Positions 48,121-59,652 of a DNA stretch of 64,000 nucleotides are shown one piece after another. The notes below the pieces were generated by a model. It was not told where the DNA came from, searched no databases, and saw only the letters and a program-made list of their open reading frames with translations. The stretch is from the NCBI GenBank assembly GCA_949317995.1, contig OX439038.1, forward strand, positions 77,262,659 to 77,326,658, in the 5' to 3' direction. This DNA comes from Acholoe squamosa (Eukaryota; Annelida; Polychaeta; Phyllodocida; Polynoidae). A program made the position numbers and the translations under genes. How positions within the stretch are numbered: position 1 is the stretch's first letter; each line of letters starts with the position of its first letter.

Positions 48121-48470
48121 CCCCATTTTCCATTACCATTTTGATCTAATTTTAGACGTGAGGTTGGGATTCTTGTGCATCTTCTCATGAGGTCTTGCCA
48201 ATTTACGTGGGGGTGCAGACATATTCCTTCCTTTGTGATTGGGGTTCCCAGGCCCACAACCTCTTCCTATGCCCCTGTGCGTGTGGCTGGAAAGGTGGAG
48301 TAACTTGCTGAAGAATAGTTGATTAAAACATCGACATTTAAAAAACATACCTTAAACATATTCCAAACGTAGATAGATACTATAAACCATCCAGGGCATT
48401 GTATTTGGTGAGACGTGAAAGGGGAAAGGTAGCATGGAGGAGGGTGTAAAGCGTAGATGCTTTTTGGGTG
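48121..48470. other. Copy-3-specific non-coding segment
   Basis: Replaces about 500 bp found in unit 2 (35850-36360). A 71-codon minus-strand ORF here (48133-48348) has no domain I recognise. No terminal repeats were seen. Confidence 0.3.
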
Positions 48471-51400
48471 TATGAGGACAATCTCTCCTACCAGAATCTA
48501 CTCAATAACTCTGTTTTGTCACATTCCCCGAACCCCACAAACATCTCTCTCCCTACCCTCTTTGTTATATCATTGTGTTTATTTAATTGGAAACCTTAGC
48601 AGTCAGCTCCCCCTATATAAACCCACCTCACGCTCCTTCCATAAAATCCCATGTATAAGCCATGCCTCAGAGTAGATAGGCCGCTTCTGCTATCAAAGTA
48701 TACGGAATGCTGCTTATAGGCGCTTGTCATCTGGCCAGCTACAGGTCAATCACAGCCACAAAAACTAGGAGGGATTTGACCAGCAGTGTTTGAAGCCGAT
48801 TTAAAGCCTCAACCTTCTCCTACATTATGGCGTGGGGCCTGGCAGGTGAGTTGGGAGTCACTCTCCTCTTCATCCTCCTATTCAGACTCCTTCTTGGATA
48901 GCTGCTTGGGGTTTACAGAATAGTACTAAACCAGCAATTCGTAAGCCTCAAGGTGCAGCTTATGGCCTTTTTGAAGTTGTAGGGTGTGACACACTTTAAG
49001 ATAAATGCTCTCAAAATCATGATGGTTCACCAACAACTTTTGGACAAGGTTTTCACTGTTATTTTCCTGTTGATTCCACACTCCCTTTCTTTAAGCACTA
49101 TCTTCTGCTTTTCATTATAGAAATTACACTGATCTACACATAGAGTGGTTCACTATACAGTTAATGGGCTTGCCTGGTATAGATTCAAGTCACTATTTAC
49201 AGTGTGCAGCTTATATGCAGGGCTTTACTTCCCACCCACTTTTCCCTCATCCATCACCTACCATCTTACCAACCCCACATCTGACTCCCACCTCACATTT
49301 TGCCTTCTCTTTTCTATTTCTTTTTTTCCATCATGCAAACGTTTATAGTTGACCCACTAAAGGCTGCATGATTCCTTATTCATGTTCCTTGGTTCTCATG
49401 ATGCACCAAGTGCATTGCTGGAACAGGTTTATCGACTCACCTGCACTGCTTTCGTGCATCGTGTTGACACTTGCCAGTGAGTCAGCCTCATAATGGTCTC
49501 TCAGGGGCCATTTCAGAGGACTACTGCCGCCTATAGAGTCTTTCTGAACCTAGGGTGTGGCTTAAATGAGGTTTACATACATAGAGTATAGCATTGTAAA
49601 AAAAACCAACAATATTATTTGAAGGCTCAGAACCCTCGAATTCAGGGTGCGGCTTATATATGGGTGCGGCTATAGTTGGGTTTTAGTGTATGATACATTA
49701 AAACACTATCCAGCACTTAAAGGTGGATTACCTGGATATTGCAGGGGCGTCATGATTCCATTGAGAGACCGAACAGGAGGGGTAGAGGAGATATATGGAT
49801 ATGATTGCTATCTGTAATTACATGGCTGCCACTGGGAGAGCTGCTCCCAAAATACATAGGTCTGCTGCAGTCTGCAATGAGCTGCTCAGGCACTGGGGTT
49901 TATTGGTCTCCACACTCAGGGAGGTATTATTGGCCTGTATGTTGGGACTTGGCTTCTGGCATGGAGGTCATCCATGAATGACATACCATGGCAGGGCAGG
50001 CGGGGGGAGGGGTTACATGGCTACTATATGTTTCTATAATGGTAATTGTCCTGAAGTGACAAGATATGGTCAAAAAAGCACTTGACCCACAGGCATACAT
50101 CCAGTCCTAATCCAATGACTGATAATGTATCAAAAGTATAGAAAAAAATTGGTTGGATTAGCACTCATCCAACTGATTTACACCTGTGAGACCAGCGCTT
50201 TACATCATTTATGGATGGCCCCATGGCAATCATATCAAATAATGCAAGGTGTGTATGGGGGAATGTGTACTTTTAGGTTTCTGATGACCTGGTTTAAAAG
50301 GAATACTTCAGAATGGTTCTGGGGATTTGTGCTGAGGCGTTTCGATCTTCATACTTACATTGATTGCATACATGTATCTATTGCAATTATAATGAAAATG
50401 CTATATGTTTTTCCTCAATCTAAATATGTCCCACCATTTTAACCCTAAGATGCCAAGGTATATTTATACATTATTCACATAGGTCAGCATGATGCATGAA
50501 TGCAGCCTTTTAGCGAGTCAACTCTATGAAGGGCTCTACTCATGGTCCATGCAAATTTCATAAGGATTCCATTTTGCATCAACACAATGATGATGAGTAG
50601 ACTATCCATCACTGCATTGGTGTATAATGACAACAAAGATATGTTGAATGGAGCCATCTCATTGCTGCTGAAGGTTTAAGGGAAATGTTCAAATCAGTTG
50701 GGGGATTTAAACTCAGGTATTTCATTGAGGATATTGTGGTGCAATAAGTACCTAAATCCCCATGGGAATTACTGGGAATGCATTTTTTGATCATGCAGGC
50801 TGCAGAAATTTCAATTTTAGAAGTTATCAATTTCACCTTATCCTGGTGAATAAGAAAACACAAGCAAATGTATTTCAGTGATAATGATAAACGATTATAA
50901 AGTCAAAAGACACTTTAAAACTGGATGATACCAAAAGCTCAGGTAACTTTGTCACAATGATGCACAAAGCACTAGCTAGTTACCCACCAGCACTAAATAG
51001 CTGCATCAGGAGAACCCTGCAGTATTGCTACAAACCTGTAGTTTTTGCATGATTTATTAAAGTGACCCTTGAAGGTTGATTCAGCAGGGCTGCATTCATA
51101 CAACACGAAAAGGGTTTGTTATATGAAATCACATGGTTTCTGATACTTTAAGGGGCACTGATGCAGAAGTGCATCATGCCCATTGGGTGACTTGATGCAC
51201 CAATGATTAGTTTCTTTCAAGACTGCTCGTCAGTGCTTCATTGGAGCTTGATAAAGACCCAGGGGGGCACTTCATATCTTGGACATACACATTATATATA
51301 TATGTGTGGTGGCAAGGGTACTTTTTCAGCAAAATGTGCCTGCCAAGGGTCCAGTTTCAGACCAAAATGTCCCTGAGCCTGAGGAATTTTCATGAAAATT

Positions 51401-51587
51401 GTCCCAGTTTTCATGAAAACAAGCATGAACAAATTTCAAATTTCCCCAAACAAGATGAATTTAAGATATTCTGAGCCAGATCTAAGATTGCTGTGTCAAA
51501 AGCTCCCAAGCAAGGCTATTTTGTAACTTGCCAGGGCTGAACTCATGAGCATTACGACCAATGGGCATGATACTTTAATGCCTTAGA
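48471..51587 (+). other. Unit copy 3, non-coding segment
   Basis: Colinear with unit 2 (36360-39120). The 19-bp minisatellite is absent. About 51255-51525 has no counterpart in unit 1 or 2 and no recognised content. No gene is supported. Confidence 0.45.
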
Positions 51588-52092
51588 TACAGAAGCCGTG
51601 GAGGGCCACACCTTGAAAAAATTCAACGTGAACTTTTTCATCTTCAATATGGAAACAACATAAAATGGAACATAAAAAACTACAGTCAATCCTGAAATTT
51701 CACATGTCAAGTGTCAAAGTAGAAAAAAAAATCAGCTGTCAATATGATATTTTCCCCTGTCAACTGTCAAGTTGACAGTTAACGGCAGATTTTTCCTCTG
51801 ACTTGACACTTGACAGTGGAAAATTCATGTTTCCTTATCTGGTGTCAACATGATTTTTTTGCTGTCAACTGTCAAGTTGACAGTTGACGGCACATTTCTT
51901 TCTAACTTGACAGTTGACAGGGGAAAATATCATGTTGACAGCAATTTTCTTTTCCAAGTTGACACTTGACAGGGGAAATTATCATGTTTGACAGCAATAT
52001 TTTTTTAAAACTTCATCTTGGTGGTTGTAAGAAAATCATGCTGATTTTGTAGTGCATGTTTTTTTTTGGTGTGGTCCTTCACGGCTTCCATA
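51588..52092. mobile_element. 505-bp foldback element with CTTAGA target duplication
   Basis: Flanked by CTTAGA at 51582-51587 and 52093-52098. Unit 1 has one CTTAGA at the empty site ('gccttagaggccc', about 19831). Terminal inverted repeats are TACAGAAGCCGTGGAGGGCC and, reversed, TATGGAAGCCGTGAAGGACC. The middle is an array of alternating 'gtcaactgtcaagttgacag' palindromes separated by 'gggaaaatatcatg'-like spacers. No ORF. The plan is like the foldback at 3367-3649. Confidence 0.9.
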
Positions 52093-53689
52093 CTTAGAGG
52101 CCCTTAAAGGGCTAAAGAGTTCAAATAAAACTCCTTGGTAGCAGAATAGAAGTCAATCAGTAAACTCAGCAGGTGGAGGTAAGCTGGGTTAATCACCGAC
52201 TCAGGTACAAAGTAGGTCAGCCTGATATGGGCCCAAAGTCAAAGTCAAACACTAGACCACACCAACCATTTTAGCAAACATTGACCCAAAGGTTCAGCTT
52301 ACTGTAGTGTCTTGTGTTTAAGGTAAACCTCTCCCCCTATGGCACATCCAGACTTTGACAGGAAGCTAAAAGGCACAATTGGTGTTTATTGTGTACATCT
52401 TAGTGCTAATTTACTTCATCATTACCCCACCTACAAGGTGCACAACCTCTTTAGTATAGTATGTTTTGAAAAGCGGGAGTGCTCAACAAGGGTTAAAGTA
52501 TGAGGGCTATTTAACTGGGACACAGTTTACCTAGGTATCAACTTTCAAACTTCTTTGAACGATGACTCGTGACTTGTGGCGACATCGTGTGGCAAGGATT
52601 TACAATTTTTAATAAATTGACTTCCTCAAAATGTCCAAAAAATCAATGATGCTTTTCAAAACTGAGGAAAAATGCCAGGGTCGGCCATGCTCTGCTAGGC
52701 TGTCCTTTGCTCAGTGGTTGTTTTTGATGTTTACTTTATAAAGTCCAAAGCATTAAAGTATACCCCAAACCTTTCATTTCTATTAGTTTTTGCTCAACCT
52801 CGTGAGAATTGAGTATGCTGTTGAGTTCCTCCAAACCATACATATTCAAATAATGTCGTCGGTATACACAGTGGAAGTTCCGATCAAACACAGGCCCTTT
52901 TATGGGTGGGTCTTGTCTACCCTTGTATTGGGACAAACTACTATACAAACAAATTGTAAATGCACAATCAATACAGAGGGGCTGATTGTATTTCATCAAC
53001 TTAATCCTTGACAAAAGAGTCCCTTACTTTCTATCATGGATGTCAGTCTGCTTTAAGATGGGGATGTAAATTCTATAACTCAAATCAAATGGTAGGGAGA
53101 CAATGAGTATGAGCAACTCACTCAATGATTTGACCGAATTTCTGGTGGAGAGATGACTCTCTTGCTAATATAAAAAACAGTATAAATGATAAAGATAAAG
53201 GCTTAGGACATAAAAGCACACAATTCTTCTCTTGCTAATATACAGTTCTTCAATCAATCATGATGCGTTAATCTACATAGGCCACAATAATGCGTGGATT
53301 CTGATCAATTTTGGAGTAAACGTTGGGCAGGAAAGTGTACTACTGGGTATCTTTCAACAATATTGAACAATCTTTAGACTATCATTTCCCCTTTCCTTTA
53401 TTCTACTTCATGTTATCTTTTTTTTATCTGGGGGGTCACTGACCACTTTCATACCAAAGTGAACCTGTCTTCTTACTATAAATAGCTGTGCATGGGGGGT
53501 TTCCCATTCTTCAGTGACATCATGATTTACTTTTAGGATTGCCTGAAGACAGGTCTGAAGATAGGTCTTCAGGCAACCTTAAAAGACTGACAAGCTTGTC
53601 CCTTCATATCAACTGTTATTAGTGCTTATACCACGATTTCTGGGTTACTCAGTGATATTTGGTGGCTATTCCCATACACATATCTGTCG
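52093..53689 (+). other. Unit copy 3, non-coding segment
   Basis: Colinear with 19840-21020 up to about 53330; after that unit homology is interrupted. A hairpin (TTGCCTGAAGAC at 53539-53550 with GTCTTCAGGCAA at 53565-53576) precedes the composite-repeat pair. Confidence 0.45.
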
Positions 53690-53935
53690 TTATACCACGA
53701 TTTCTGGCTTAGACAGTGCTTTTTGGGGTCTATTCCCATCCACATATCTGTCGATATTGCACACCCTATAGGCTGTAACATCAATTTTGGAAGGCGTGCG
53801 GTTATCACTGTAGGCGTGCGGTTATCCATGTAAGGCGTGCGGTTATCCTGGATAACCGCACACCTTACATTGATAACCTCATGTCCTTACATGTCATATG
53901 TTACATGTTAAAACCCACGAAATTTTCAAGGCCAG

Positions 53936-54003
53936 GGCAGGGCTCGAACCTACAGTCTCAGATCCCTAATCCAACTCCCTATGTATTGCGCCACAGGGAC
54001 TGA
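53936..54003 (-). other. tRNA-like module, minus strand
   Basis: On the minus strand GTGGCGCAATACATAGG (A-box-like) and GGTTCGAGCCC (perfect B box) are spaced as in a tRNA gene. This could be an internal RNA polymerase III promoter for minus-strand transcription. Confidence 0.6.
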
Positions 54004-54120
54004 CGAGAGAAGCTTGGTTAGAACCAAGTCTGGATATGATACAAAGCCGTGTGCGCTGTCGCTGTCCGCTGCTGGGCGACGAGGTGTATTGTACACATAG
54101 CCAAGCCGAGAAGGGAGTAG

Positions 54121-54193
54121 ACGCCGTGGCCTAGCGGTTAGCACATTGCGCTCAGCCGTCAGAGGTACATGTATCGAGCCCCGGTCTGGGCGC
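54121..54193 (+). other. tRNA-like module, plus strand
   Basis: GTGGCCTAGCGGTTAGCAC (A-box-like) and GTATCGAGCCCCG (B-box-like), followed by a T run. It is the counterpart of 12098-12172. Confidence 0.6.
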
Positions 54194-54867
54194 ATCTTTT
54201 TTCGCCGTGTGCGCTGTAGCTGTCCGCTGCAGGGTGACGAGGTGTATTACACACAAACATAACAGCGAGAAGCTTTTTCGCCATGTGCGCTGTCTCTGTC
54301 TGCTGCCGGGCGAGGAGGTGTATTATACACAAACATAACCGCGAGAAGCTTTTTCGCCGTGCGCGCTGTCCGCTGCCGGGTGAGGAGGTGTATTATACAC
54401 AAACATAACAGCCAGACGCATTGAAATCTTTTTTCGCCGTGTGCGCTGCCGCTGTCCGCTGCCGGGCGCCGAGGTGTATGTACCTGTGTACACACACTGT
54501 CATGGCTGGCTTCGAGTCCCGGGAAGGGGGAATAATTTTTGTTTTCAACTTGAATTTATTGGTATAATATTGATTATTTATTGGTTTCGTGGTATAAAAT
54601 AAGTAGTCAATGGATAACTGATGACTCGTGGGGGTTATTGACGGATAATAACCCGAGGCCGTAACCCCCACTCGTCATCAGTTATCTATTGGTTACTTGT
54701 TCAATATTGCACACCCTATAGGCTGTAACATCAATTTTGTAAGGCGTGGGGTTATCCATGGATAACCCACACCCCGTGAGGTTATCCAGGATAACCGCAC
54801 GCCTCTCATGTCCTTTCATGTCATATGATACATGTTAAAACCAACAGACTACTTCATTGCCATGGTA

Positions 54868-54930
54868 GGGGTCGAACCTGCAATCTCAGGTTCTTAATCC
54901 AACTCCCTATGCATTGCGCCACAGGGACTG
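54868..54930 (-). other. tRNA-like module, minus strand
   Basis: The minus strand reads GTGGCGCAATGCATAGGG and GGTTCGACCCC, with tRNA-like spacing. Counterpart of 53936-54003. Confidence 0.6.
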
Positions 54931-55165
54931 ATAAGAAGTGCTCTGTTCGAACCACGTCTGGATATGATACAAAGCCGTGTGCGCTGTCACTGTCCGCTGC
55001 CGGGCGAGGAGGTGTATTATACACAAACATAACAGCGAGACGCATTCAAAGCTTTAGCTGTCTGCTGCTGGGCGACGAGGTGTATTCTACACAAACATAA
55101 CAGCGAGACGCGTCTTTTTTCACCGTGTGCGCTGTCGCTGTCCGCTGCCGGGCGCAGAAAATGGA

Positions 55166-55240
55166 GACACGGTGGCCTAGCGGTTAGCGTGTTGCGCTCA
55201 GCCATCAGAGGTACATGGATCGAGCCCCGGTCCGGGCGCA
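55166..55240 (+). other. tRNA-like module, plus strand
   Basis: GTGGCCTAGCGGTTAGCG and GGATCGAGCCCCG, followed by TTTTTT (55244-55249). It is the best preserved of the three plus modules. Confidence 0.6.
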
Positions 55241-56347
55241 TCTTTTTTCGCCGTGTGCGCTGTCGCTGTCCACTGCCGGGCGACGAGGTGTGTGTACACT
55301 ATTTTTCGCCGTGTGCCGCTGCCAAGCCTAGCCAAGATGGGGGCTGTCGCTGTCCGCTGCCGGGCGAGGAGGTGGATGTACCGATCGTGTACACACAATG
55401 GCTGGCATCGAGTCCCGGGGAGGGGGAATAATTTTTGTTTTCAACTTGTATTATATTGATTATTTATTAGTTTGGTGGTATAAAATAAGTAGTCAATGGA
55501 TAACTCATGATTCGTGTGTGTTAGCAAAGGCTAATAACACTTGGCCTACGCCCTCGTGTCATTATCCTTCACTAACAGACACTCATCATGAGTTATCCAT
55601 TGGTTACTTGTTCACTAACTTTAAGACACAAAGTTCCCAGTAAACGCCATACCAAAATGCTACATAGACAGGTATATTTAGGTTCTTTTCCTACTAAATT
55701 GGTCTGAATTATGTTTTTGGATAAGGTATGTGGACGTTCAAAGTTTAAGGTTTGTCTACGTTCTACAGACATACTTGTCTGAATTACGTATTTCTACCTC
55801 ATTTATACATAGACAGCGGTAGTAAAAGAATGTGTACCTACTGACGTGAGTTTAACACCAAAAGATGTTCATGATATATGGATGCAATATCTGTGACAAG
55901 GTGATTGTCATTTTCAAGTTCAGGTGACAGGATTCGAACCTTCACTTTTAATAGGAGATCGTTTATGACGAGGGTCAGTCTTTTATGACAGCCCCACATG
56001 TGCAATACAAATGGGGCAATCAAAACAATAGCATACAACCCTTGTCATTCTGTCAATTGGCACTCTACTGCAGCTGACCTGTAATAGTTATGTCTTATTG
56101 ATGTTTATGGAACCACAAATAATCTATGTTCATGTACAGACCTCACGTTTTCAGGGACTGTAGGGTTTGCTGCAAGATCACACAAGGAAGAAGCAATACT
56201 GAAGGTTTAGTAATCATAACTATGGCTCTGTTAATGGTCCCTAATTACGAAACTTATGTCATTCGTATTTTCCACTGTCACATGTCATCATATTTTTAAA
56301 TTGTGACGTATTCCCATTGTGCATGTTTAATTTGTTTTCTCCTTCTA

Positions 56348-56350
<3 letters not shown>

Positions 56351-56404
<54 letters not shown>
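56351..56404 (+). repeat. (CT)27 microsatellite
   Basis: 54 uninterrupted bases of CT. The Ser/Leu-repeat ORF across it is an artefact. Confidence 0.97.
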
Positions 56405-56406
<2 letters not shown>

Positions 56407-56573
56407 GCTTCCCTTGCTCACTTAAAAGGGTCTATATCTCCTCTTTACTATCCTCTCAGGATGTGTGTGGTACACATATGCGCGGGCACTGACACATTCT
56501 CTTCTGTGAAATTGTGTAATGTAGTTCTCGCCATGAATATGACCTTAGCTGTCAAAATGGCGTTTAACATCTA

Positions 56574-56598
56574 TCACTCACTCACTCACTCACTCACC
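56574..56598 (+). repeat. (TCAC)6 microsatellite ending a dispersed repeat
   Basis: Six TCAC units follow 'gcgtttaacatctatcac'. A diverged copy of this end lies at about 2283-2330 ('gtttaacatctcttactcac'). The tetranucleotide therefore looks like the 3' tail of a dispersed, perhaps SINE-like, repeat. Confidence 0.7.
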
Positions 56599-57749
56599 AA
56601 GCAAAACTTCGTTATTGCAACCAAAACTGGACGTAGACATACCTCTTGTCAACGTCCATCTATGAATATGTGTTTAATGGGTTATGTGACTTAACTTGTA
56701 GTAGCCAGGCTAAATGCTGCAGGCTATTTCTTATCATGCTACATCTGCCCCACTTCAAATCATAATGGGAATTACTGCATAAGTGCTAATTGTACAGAGC
56801 AGTCATAGGGCATTAACTACGATCGCTGAGAATAGCCTTCAGGATTTCAAATCATAGTGACTGAGTGTAGTCTTAGTACCTTAAGGTGGATTGGCACCCA
56901 TAGGGCAAAGGTTTTCACCAAATCTTCCCCATAAGATTCCAAATACTTCTTTTTTTTATCCAGAAAATGCATTCCCACCCCCCCCCCAACATTGAAATCA
57001 AAATCTTAGGAAAATGATGTTACTCTAATACATGCAGGTTCATTTCTCCCCCAATACCATGCACAGACAGCCGTCTCAGTGGTCTCATTAGTAGAACGGT
57101 TGGGTGTGTAGAAGTTGGTAGATTTTAGAAAAGTACATTTGCATAGAAACATGCACAGAGAACGTTGTTGGCATGGGAGTAGCCTCTTGGACATGCAGTG
57201 ACATTACATCCATGATATACCCTAGTCCCTGCTGCCACCATCTAGGACATAAGCAGCACCCAGGTATAAGCCCTTATACGCCACTTCCCTGACTTTGGAA
57301 AAAGATGTAACCAACACCTGAGGTCTGAGTGGTTTATTTAATCAATGAATTTGCTGTAAAAACTCTGCTTAGCATAGGGTATTATGATTAAAATCATTTG
57401 TCAGAATAAAAATGATGTGCACAAGAGACAAATACTCACTGCCCTCCCTAATGGTGCATTTGTAGACCTTTTTAAATCTAGAGTTGACCCCATCCTCCCA
57501 ATAGACTGGTTTTGTGAAATGACATATTTCTGGTTAAAGACAGGTCTTCAGGTAATCTTCAAAGGCTGAAGACATGTGTTAGAAATGCAAAAATATCAGT
57601 AAAACGACAGGTTAGTTAGATATAGGATTTCCCAAGATATCTTCAAGAATTCATAGATATCTTCAGTAGAATTTGGAAAATGTCATTGACCTATCACTCC
57701 CCTTTGAACATATCTTCGCCCTTGGTGAAAAAGACCACAGGTCCCCTCA

Positions 57750-58000
57750 CACACCCTAACCCTTTAAGACCCGTGTGATGCCCCAATGTGTATACATGCT
57801 CTTTAGTTAATATGGCGCAGGGCTAGCAGGGCTGCATCTATAGGAGCATCGCGATCACCCTATATGAGCATGTCAATAAAGTAAGGTCGACATTATGGTT
57901 TTAATGTAGATCAATATGGTAAAAGGTACGCCTGCGTAGGGATAAGGGGGCATGCCCTTTTTTTACTGTGTTGATCCACGAATATAGTTGCAGAACTTCT
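57750..58000 (+). repeat. Last recognisable piece of tandem unit 3
   Basis: Matches 21180-21400 and 39725-39960 ('taaccctttaaga', 'agcatgtcaataaa', 'tgttgatccac'). Homology fades after about 58000. Confidence 0.7.
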
Positions 58001-59652
58001 CACTCTTTCACTAGGGCTGCATTCACGCATCGTGGTAACAAATTTGATGTCAGCTGTCAAGCAAGATGCATAACTTGTGAGGGTCTCTTTTTTGTATTGC
58101 CTGCTTACAATTGAGCATAGTGCATTAATGAATATATGTGGTAGTGGAAGTGTTTACAACTCCTAATATGACACCTTCAGATATCATCGTGAACTTCATT
58201 AACCTGTGGGCAATCCATCTTAACCTGCCTACACTGACAGGGAAATATACTGTCACCTCTCATCGCAAGACGTGGTGCATGTAAAAAGTTGAGAAAAGAC
58301 ACGTGTCTTTCAATAAGATACAATACAATCATAACATTTTAAGAATACTTTTGCATTCTTGCCCGTTAACCATGAGAAACGTTTAAAAACTTCTGCTTTC
58401 GTCTGCTGCATTGATCTCTAAAACATAGCCCTGGAGAACAAAGGGCCATCTTGAATTGACGTATGCAATATAGTTTTCTGTTCTATTTTTCACTCGCAAA
58501 TTGAAGCAAAATTAAAGGGAAATCAACATGACATGCCGATAGTCTGCATTGGTCTTTTTGATTTCTCAGATCAAATTCCAAATTTCATGAAGAGCTCTTA
58601 TTCTGCTTGGTTAAGCAAAACTAGAGAGTTTTGAGACTCCTACCCTTCCACTTTTGAAGTATTTTCAAAATAAATATCTTAACTTAAGGGTGCATAAACT
58701 GATAGTATCCACTTTCAAGCCCAGTGGACTTTTTACATCAAAATATGTACATAGAATTTCATAAGTGGAAACATGTTATGATCAACTATAACCCTTGTGG
58801 CTATTACCCTTCATGTTCTTATCAGGCAATTGCTCTCAATTGATCGTGTTAGGCACTAAAGCCAACATTGACAATTTGACATTAATTCCATGATAGAACC
58901 TAGTTTCTCACTCTCAAAAGAATCCAAAGCAATTTCAGCAAAATCCCTCCCTCATCCATCTTTACTCATATTCCATAATACTGTACGTAAACGTCTACAG
59001 CATCAAGGCCGGGACACCTAGTGGATAAAATCACCGGAGGTGTGATTTTTATGGCACAATCAAATGTGTGAGTTATTGGGGTCTTGATTGGGGGTTGGGA
59101 AGGTACCATGTGAAGATATGCCTGTAGACCCCCTGGGGCGGCCATAGGAGGGAGGTAGAGGTGGAAGGTCAGACTGGGGCGCCCCCTGTTGAGTGCTCCC
59201 AAGGGGGTTTTGTGGGATGGGGTTGCTGGTCATTTATTGTCCATATAACACCCTGTCCATAATTATCACGGCTGGGCTAGTTTCTCTGAAGGGTTGCCAG
59301 TTGTAGATATGCTAAACAGAGGGTGAATCAATATACCGGTCATATAGCTTGGTTATATAGTGTGGTTGCTCATATTCTATACTTATTGCCCTTACCTTTT
59401 TTCTAACTCACGCTTCTCGTTCCTATATATACTGTGCTATATTGCTCTGTTCTTCTGCCAGCTTCAGTGCAATGCTAGTCTTCCCCTGCAGCATTCCAAG
59501 ATAAATCCTTGCTTGTCCCCTTGTCCTAGGATGACGTTATAACCCTAGATGCTATAGAATTAACATACTTCTCTACCAATGCAGATATGGACCTAATCTG
59601 ACCATTTCAAAGCTTTAATTGCGCAATATGATATCCTAAGTGCAAGGTATAT
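58001..59652. other. Non-coding sequence between unit 3 and element B
   Basis: No gene, tandem repeat or clear mobile element. Short ORFs at 58966-59202 and 59360-59542 have no recognisable domain. Confidence 0.35.

Larger units (their letters stand above)
53690..54702 (+). repeat. Composite repeat with opposed tRNA-like modules (copy 2 of 3)
   Basis: Order: 'acacatatctgtcgatattg'; tandem 'ggcgtgcggttatc' motifs ending in a palindrome (53822-53857); minus-strand tRNA-like module; short linker; plus-strand tRNA-like module; about four 75-80-bp units containing 'ctgtccgctgccgggcga'; 'gagtcccgggaagggggaat'; AT-rich tail; terminal palindrome. It is directly followed by a third copy. Confidence 0.75.
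54703..55615 (+). repeat. Composite repeat with opposed tRNA-like modules (copy 3 of 3)
   Basis: Starts again with 'caatattgcacaccctatag', the string that begins the core of the preceding copy (53754), so the two copies are head-to-tail. It has the same module order: palindromic 'ggttatcc' block, minus tRNA-like module (54868-54930), repeat units, plus tRNA-like module (55166-55240), repeat units, AT-rich tail and terminal palindrome. Confidence 0.75.
55616..57749. other. Sequence without a paralogue in the window
   Basis: Interrupts unit 3. It holds a decayed tRNA-like B box on the minus strand (GGTTCGAATCC near 55925-55940) and two microsatellites. Short ORFs show no recognisable domain. 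A homopolymeric C run lies near 56980. Confidence 0.4.
41319..58000 (+). repeat. Tandem unit copy 3
   Basis: Third copy of the triplicated block. It is colinear with unit 2 to about 53330, and a last homologous piece lies at about 57750-58000. Between these lie the composite-repeat pair and about 2 kb of sequence without a paralogue here. Unit-3-only insertions are 43585-44160, about 44446-44644, 51588-52092 and about 53690-55615. Confidence 0.8.

Noticed and set aside
55920-55995. tRNA gene on the minus strand (GGTTCGAATCC)
   Set aside because: The B box is good, but the A box and acceptor stem do not fold into a cloverleaf; at most a decayed tRNA-derived fragment.
56317-56694. 125-codon ORF with a Ser/Leu repeat
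   Set aside because: It runs across the (CT)27 microsatellite; there is no domain and the rest is repeat-derived.
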